12,775 nucleotides of DNA from Paenibacillus sp. oral taxon 786 str. D14 (GTDB lineage: Bacteria; Bacillota; Bacilli; Paenibacillales; Paenibacillaceae). The translations under genes were made by a program, and so were the position numbers. Shown here piece after piece: positions 8,324-12,775 of the stretch. How positions within the stretch are numbered: position 1 is the first letter of the stretch; the number at the start of each line of letters is the position of its first letter. A model generated the notes under the pieces. It was not told the origin of the DNA. It worked only from the letters and a program-made list of their open reading frames with translations, and ran no database searches. The stretch is from contig NZ_GG695982.1 in NCBI RefSeq assembly GCF_000159955.1, positions 1-12,775 of the forward strand, given 5' to 3'.

Positions 8324-11300
8324 ATGGCCTACTATACCACATCCTATACCGAAAGTGACTTAGAGCAGGCCGCACTGGAATGGTTCGAAGAACTGAACTA
8401 CGAGAAAGCTTATGGTCCGGATATTTCTCCCGAAGGCGAGTATCCCGAACGGCAATTTTACCATGACGTAATCCTGAAAGACCGGCTGCGCGAGGCGCTT
8501 ATTCGTATCAACAAACATGTGCCGCGTGAAGCGATTGAGGAAGCGATCCGGGTCATTGAAGTGCCGCGCAGTCCTAGCCTGCTGATCAATAACAAGGCGT
8601 TCCAGAAGATAATCACCGACGGGATCGACGTGCAGTATCAAGCCGCTAATGGCGATTATCCGACAGAGAAAGTATGGCTGTTCGACACCGATCCGGACGG
8701 GATCGACAACAACGACTTTCTGGTCGTCAACCAGTTTACCGTCGTTGAAAATCAGGGAGAGAAGCGCCCGGATATCGTCGTGTTCGTAAACGGTTTGCCG
8801 ATCGCCGTATTTGAATTGAAAAGCGCCTCCAACGAAGAAGTCGGGATCAGCGATGCCTATAATCAGGTGCAGACGTATAAAGGCGCGATACCGTCCCTGT
8901 TCACGTACAACTCGTTTCTGGTCATCAGTGACGGCGTGAATGCGCGGGTAGGCACGCTGACCGCCAATGAAGACCGCTTTATGATGTGGCGCACGATTGA
9001 CGGCAATGACGTGGCGCCCTCCTCCCTGCCCCAGCTTGAAGTGCTTGTGAAAGGGATGTTCGAGAAAAGCCGACTGCTCGACATTATCAAGCATTTCGTG
9101 TTGTTTCAAACCGATGGGGAGCATCTGTTCAAAATATTGGCGGGATACCACCAATACCACGCCACCAACAAGGCGATTGCAAGTACGGAACGGGCGACGA
9201 TGGACGAAGGAGATCGAAAAATCGGCGTTATCTGGCATACACAAGGGTCCGGCAAAAGCTTGTCCATGGTTTTCTACGCGGGAAAACTTGTCCTGACGCT
9301 GAACAACCCGACGATCGTCGTGGTGACGGACCGGAACGATCTGGACGATCAGTTGTTCAGCACGTTCAGCAAGTCGAAGGACTTGCTCAGGCAAACGCCT
9401 CAGCAAGCGGAAAATCGGACTCATTTGCGTGAGCTCTTGTCGGTGGAGTCGGGCGGGATCATTTTCACAACGGTCCACAAGTTCACCCCCGATGAACATG
9501 AAGACAAGTATCCTGTGCTTACGGAACGCCGTAATGTGATTGTGATCGCAGACGAAGCGCATCGCAGCCAGTACGGGTTTCAGGCGGATATGGTCGCTGG
9601 GGACGACGAAGCGGCCATTAAATATGGCTATGCCAAGTATATGCGCGATGCGTTGCCGAACGCTTCCTATATTGGCTTTACCGGAACGCCGGTCGAATTG
9701 ACAGACAAAAATACGCCCGCCGTTTTCGGTGACTACATCGATATTTACGATATGACCCGAGCCGTAGAAGACGGAACGACGGTCAGAATTTATTACGAAA
9801 GCCGTATTGCCCGCCTGGATTTGTCGGAGGCGGAGCGCCCGGTCATTGACAGCGAGTATGAGGATATTACGGAGTATCAGGAATACACGCAGCGGGAGCG
9901 TCTGAAGTCGCGTTGGGCCAGGCTTGAAGCGTTGGCCGGTGCAGAGAAACGGGTCAGGAAAGTCGCGCAGGATGTCGTCGAACATTTCGAGCAACGGCAG
10001 AAAGCCGGCTTCGGCAAAGCGATGATTGTTGTGATGTCGCGGCGGATTGCCATCGATATGTACAAAGCGATTGTGGCGCTCCGGCCGGATTGGCATAGCG
10101 ACGACGACAATGAAGGCAAGATCAAGATCGTCATGACCGGAAGTTCCAGCGATCCGGAGGAGTGGCAACCGTTTATCGGCAACAAGCGGCGACGTGAACA
10201 TCTCGCGAAGCGGATGAAAGATGTGAACGATCCGCTTCAGATCGTCATTGTCCGTGATATGTGGCTGACCGGTTTTGACGTGCCGAGCATGAATACCATG
10301 TACATCGACAAGCCGATGAAAGGTCATAATCTGATGCAGGCGATCGCCCGCGTGAATCGGGTATTCCGCGACAAGCCGGGCGGTTTGATCGTCGACTATA
10401 TCGGAATTGCGGATTTACTGAAATCGGCGCTACAACAATATACGGAAAATGACCGCAAAACTGCTGGTATCGATACAGACCAAGCCGTTGACTTTATGCT
10501 GGAAAGGCTGCAGCTCATCCGCGAATTGCTTCATGGGTATGACTACAGTAAATTCGCTTCGGAGAAAGCATCCGAACGGATGAAGGCCATTGTTGAGACG
10601 GTCGATTACGTACTTGGATTAGGTGAAGAGAGCAAGCGGAACTTCCTGAATTGGACGACGGAATTGGCAAGAGCCTTCTCGCTCTGCGCGACGACTCCCG
10701 CCGCGGAGGAAGTCAATGTCGAAATCAGTTTCTTCAAAGCGGTTAAATCTGGTATAATTAAGCTGATAACAGACGAAAACAAGAGAAAAACGACGAAAGA
10801 ACTCGATGCCGAGTTGAATCAGCTCATCTCGAAATCTGTCGTATCCGATGAAGTTGTCGATATTCTGGAAGCTGTAGGCTTGCAGAAACCGAACATTGCG
10901 ATACTTTCGGATGAGTTTCTCGAACATGTGCGCGGGTTGAAGCAGAAAAATCTGGCTGTGGAACTTCTCCGCAGGCTGCTTCAGGGGAAAGTGAAGGCCG
11001 TTTCCCGAACCAGTATTGTGCAATCGAAGAAATTTTCCGAGATGCTGGAGGAAGCCATTCGGAAATACAACAATCGTACCATCGAAACGACACAGGTTAT
11101 TGAAGAACTGATCCAGATGGCTAAAGAAATGAACGCAGCCGTCAAGCGCGGCGAAGATCTCGGTCTGATCAAGGAAGAGCTGGCTTTCTATGATGCGCTC
11201 GCTTCGAATGAATCGGCCAAGGAACTGATGGGCGATCTCATGCTGAAGCAGATTGCACATGAGCTGACCCAAGCGATCAAGAGCAACATTAAGGTCGACT

Positions 11301-11461
11301 GGACGCTTCGTGAAAATGTGCGGGCACAGATGCGGATTACCGTTAAACGGCTGCTGAAGAAGTACGGATATCCACCTGATCTGGAGAAGATGGCGATTGA
11401 TTTGGTGCTTCAGCAGGCGGAATTGATGGCGCAGGCGGAGACGGAAGAGTTTAAATATTAA
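8324..11461 (+). CDS. hsdR: Type I restriction-modification endonuclease/translocase subunit HsdR
   Basis: 1045 residues, near the length of EcoR124I HsdR. Domains in order: an N-terminal RecB-type nuclease with D150 and E164-x-K166 (in FELKS); the translocase with Walker A GSGKS (308-312), the DEAD-box-like DEAH motif (410-413) and a GFTGTP motif; a second RecA-like lobe ending in [20 protein letters not shown] and the arginine-containing AIARVNRVF; then a long helical C-terminal region that docks to the methyltransferase core. All expected catalytic residues are present, so the enzyme looks active. HsdR binds the M2S core, pumps DNA from unmethylated sites using ATP and cuts at a distance. 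It follows hsdS after a 19-base gap and is the last gene before the terminator at 11470. Confidence 0.97.
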   Translation: MAYYTTSYTESDLEQAALEWFEELNYEKAYGPDISPEGEYPERQFYHDVILKDRLREALIRINKHVPREAIEEAIRVIEVPRSPSLLINNKAFQKIITDGIDVQYQAANGDYPTEKVWLFDTDPDGIDNNDFLVVNQFTVVENQGEKRPDIVVFVNGLPIAVFELKSASNEEVGISDAYNQVQTYKGAIPSLFTYNSFLVISDGVNARVGTLTANEDRFMMWRTIDGNDVAPSSLPQLEVLVKGMFEKSRLLDIIKHFVLFQTDGEHLFKILAGYHQYHATNKAIASTERATMDEGDRKIGVIWHTQGSGKSLSMVFYAGKLVLTLNNPTIVVVTDRNDLDDQLFSTFSKSKDLLRQTPQQAENRTHLRELLSVESGGIIFTTVHKFTPDEHEDKYPVLTERRNVIVIADEAHRSQYGFQADMVAGDDEAAIKYGYAKYMRDALPNASYIGFTGTPVELTDKNTPAVFGDYIDIYDMTRAVEDGTTVRIYYESRIARLDLSEAERPVIDSEYEDITEYQEYTQRERLKSRWARLEALAGAEKRVRKVAQDVVEHFEQRQKAGFGKAMIVVMSRRIAIDMYKAIVALRPDWHSDDDNEGKIKIVMTGSSSDPEEWQPFIGNKRRREHLAKRMKDVNDPLQIVIVRDMWLTGFDVPSMNTMYIDKPMKGHNLMQAIARVNRVFRDKPGGLIVDYIGIADLLKSALQQYTENDRKTAGIDTDQAVDFMLERLQLIRELLHGYDYSKFASEKASERMKAIVETVDYVLGLGEESKRNFLNWTTELARAFSLCATTPAAEEVNVEISFFKAVKSGIIKLITDENKRKTTKELDAELNQLISKSVVSDEVVDILEAVGLQKPNIAILSDEFLEHVRGLKQKNLAVELLRRLLQGKVKAVSRTSIVQSKKFSEMLEEAIRKYNNRTIETTQVIEELIQMAKEMNAAVKRGEDLGLIKEELAFYDALASNESAKELMGDLMLKQIAHELTQAIKSNIKVDWTLRENVRAQMRITVKRLLKKYGYPPDLEKMAIDLVLQQAELMAQAETEEFKY

Positions 11462-11469
11462 CTTACAAC

Positions 11470-11512
11470 AAGGCGTAGCAACGTGAGTCATGGGGCTATG
11501 CCTTTTAATTTT
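11470..11512 (+). terminator. Probable rho-independent terminator after hsdR
   Basis: A 10-base-pair stem, AAGGCGTAGC (11470-11479) with GCTATGCCTT (11495-11504), has one G-T wobble and a 15-base loop. It is followed by a T-rich tail (TTAATTTT). It starts 8 bases after the hsdR stop, where an operon end is expected. The loop is long and the T tract broken, so termination may be partial. Confidence 0.65.
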
Positions 11513-11557
11513 CATGAATATTTTTTGTTGTTGGGAGAATTATTATTTGATATATTT

Positions 11558-11577
11558 GGAACGGGAATATACGTTCC
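11558..11577. repeat. Inverted repeat upstream of the nucleotidyltransferase gene, possible operator
   Basis: GGAACG (11558-11563) and CGTTCC (11572-11577) are perfect inverted arms around 8 bases, located 40 bases before the GTG start. No convincing promoter hexamers are visible in this gap; the best fragments are TTGTTG at 11525 and TGATAT at 11548. The position fits an operator, but no regulator gene is in view. The GAAC/GTTC spacing (10 bases) does not match a Gram-positive LexA box. Confidence 0.35.
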
Positions 11578-11600
11578 TGTTTTTGGGCAATGGCTATATT

Positions 11601-11607
11601 AAAGGAG
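11601..11607 (+). promoter_or_regulatory. Ribosome binding site that decides the GTG start at 11617
   Basis: AAAGGAG touches the in-frame ATG at 11608 with no spacing, but lies 9 bases before GTG 11617. GTG 11617 is therefore the likelier start, although ATG 11608 would add only three residues. Confidence 0.7.
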
Positions 11608-11616
11608 ATGAATATT

Positions 11617-12775
11617 GTGACAGTTGAACTTAGACAAAATTATAATAAAATTTTAGAAAATCTAGCAAAGGAACTTGATATATCACCAAGCAAATATCAA
11701 CAAGCCGTTCAGCGGTATACTGCGGTTGGTAATTGGATTGCGGACGGAGAGTATGATGGTGTTCAGGGTGAACTTCACATTTATACTCAAGGCTCTTTTA
11801 GACTTGGTACTGTAGTTAGACCACTAAAGGAAGGAGCGGAGTCCGATTACGACATTGACTTAGTTTGTGAACTACCACTGAAAAAGTTTAGTACAACCCC
11901 TGCATCATTAAAAAAATCTATTGGCGAGAGAATAAAGGAAAACGCTATGTATCAAAAGATGCTTGATAAAGAAAAGAAGCGTTGCTGGACATTAAATTAT
12001 GCAGAACAAGACGGTATAGGATTTCATCTTGATATATTGCCTTCCGTTCCCGAATCTGTTGAACTGATTGCTGATTTGATTGGACACGGCATTTCGGGAG
12101 ATATAGCCCAAAAGTCGATATCGATTACGAATAGAGAAAGAGAAAATGTTTATTCATGGTCATCTAGTAATCCAAACGGGTATGCTGAATGGTTCGAAAC
12201 AATTAAGAGACCAGTATTTGAAAAGATGAAAATAGTACAAAAACAATATATTTTCGAGAACAACAAAGCAATATTCAATCAAATAGATGAGGTTCCAGAT
12301 CAACTAGTCAAGACACCTTTACAAAGAGCCATTCAAATTTTAAAACGTCATCGTGATGTTCGTTTTGCTGGTCACGAATGGGAAGCGGATAAGCCTATTT
12401 CCATGATAATTACTACTTTATCTGCAAGAGCATACCAACATGAAATGGATTTATATACAACCATTAAAAATATCGTTGAAAAGTTATCTACGTTAGAACA
12501 ACTTCTTAATTCAGGAATTAAGTTCAGTGGAGATTTAACAATGCTTCAACTAATAAATAGAGACAAGGATGGGTATTGGATAATTCCTAACCCTGTTAAT
12601 CCAGCAGAAAATTTTGCTGATCGTTGGCACGAAAACGGAAATCGGAAAGCTAAAGCGTTTTTTCAATGGATTACTTGGGTTAAGGAAGACTTAGTTGACA
12701 TTCTTCAACTTTCTGATGTTGGTAAGATTACAAAAACCCTTGAACAAAGATTCGGTGAAAAGATTGTTTCTAAAA
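11617..12775 (+). CDS. CD-NTase-like nucleotidyltransferase (probable CBASS signal synthase), cut by right edge
   Basis: The frame is open from GTG 11617 to the window edge, giving 386 codons without a stop. The polymerase-beta-type nucleotidyltransferase signature is clear: QGSFRLGT (58-65, with G59 and S60), the metal-binding D79-x-D81 in DYDIDLV, and a third acidic residue D139 in FHLDILPSVP. PLQRAIQILKRHRD in the C-terminal half resembles the helical part of CD-NTases. Such enzymes make cyclic di- or trinucleotides in response to phage, which activate an effector in CBASS defence. The product and clade cannot be assigned here, and no effector is visible because the window ends. The gene is far more AT-rich than hsdR and lies beyond a terminator, so it probably belongs to a separate operon of different origin. 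A related nucleotidyltransferase outside CBASS remains possible. Confidence 0.85.
   Translation, partial: MTVELRQNYNKILENLAKELDISPSKYQQAVQRYTAVGNWIADGEYDGVQGELHIYTQGSFRLGTVVRPLKEGAESDYDIDLVCELPLKKFSTTPASLKKSIGERIKENAMYQKMLDKEKKRCWTLNYAEQDGIGFHLDILPSVPESVELIADLIGHGISGDIAQKSISITNRERENVYSWSSSNPNGYAEWFETIKRPVFEKMKIVQKQYIFENNKAIFNQIDEVPDQLVKTPLQRAIQILKRHRDVRFAGHEWEADKPISMIITTLSARAYQHEMDLYTTIKNIVEKLSTLEQLLNSGIKFSGDLTMLQLINRDKDGYWIIPNPVNPAENFADRWHENGNRKAKAFFQWITWVKEDLVDILQLSDVGKITKTLEQRFGEKIVSK

Noticed and set aside
8360..10327. Open frame of 655 codons on the - strand opposite hsdR
   Set aside because: It mirrors a long, GC-rich coding gene with all HsdR motifs, has no plausible ribosome binding site or promoter, and its translation shows no recognisable domain.
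10750..10758. TGGTATAAT inside hsdR, as an internal promoter
   Set aside because: The extended -10 is perfect, but no good -35 lies 16-18 bases upstream and no gene start follows; probably chance.
11559..11576. LexA (SOS) box before the CD-NTase gene
   Set aside because: The GAAC and GTTC arms are 10 bases apart rather than the 4 expected for the Gram-positive LexA box.

Overview
The window reads entirely on the + strand and looks like the inner part of a Tn7-like transposon from a Gram-positive bacterium of the Bacillota, probably a Paenibacillus-like host. That host call is inference. It rests on strong AGGAGG-type ribosome binding sites, frequent TTG/GTG starts, a consensus TTGAAA/TATAAT promoter and moderate GC. 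No transposon end, tRNA, rRNA, CRISPR array or insertion sequence was seen.

Layout. (1) Positions 1-3794 hold the end of the transposition operon: the C-terminal part of a probable tnsC (cut by the left edge), tnsD with a CCCH zinc finger, and tnsE. They are tightly packed, and tnsD and tnsE overlap. (2) A strong extended -10 promoter at 3822-3851 starts a second operon of four genes (3887-11461). The first is an unusual protein joining a methyltransferase fold without recognisable catalytic motifs to a single HsdS-type target recognition domain. Canonical hsdM, hsdS (two recognition domains) and hsdR follow. (3) A hairpin with a T-rich tail at 11470-11512 ends this operon. (4) After a 155-base gap, an AT-rich gene begins at 11617 and runs off the right edge. 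It encodes a CD-NTase-like nucleotidyltransferase, the type of enzyme that makes the cyclic nucleotide signal in CBASS anti-phage defence.

How it fits together. In Tn7 the cargo lies next to tnsE, so the restriction-modification operon and the probable CBASS operon are best read as a defence island carried by the transposon. TnsD would direct insertion to a chromosomal attachment site, and TnsE to replicating or mobile DNA such as conjugal plasmids. The Type I system would methylate self DNA and cleave foreign DNA. The nucleotidyltransferase would act as a second line through a signal-activated effector, which should lie beyond the right edge.

The part least explained by known systems is the first gene of the restriction operon, the methyltransferase-like/half-specificity fusion. 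It is the main candidate for something new. Base composition drops inside hsdS at both recognition domains and again after hsdR, which suggests pieces of different origin.
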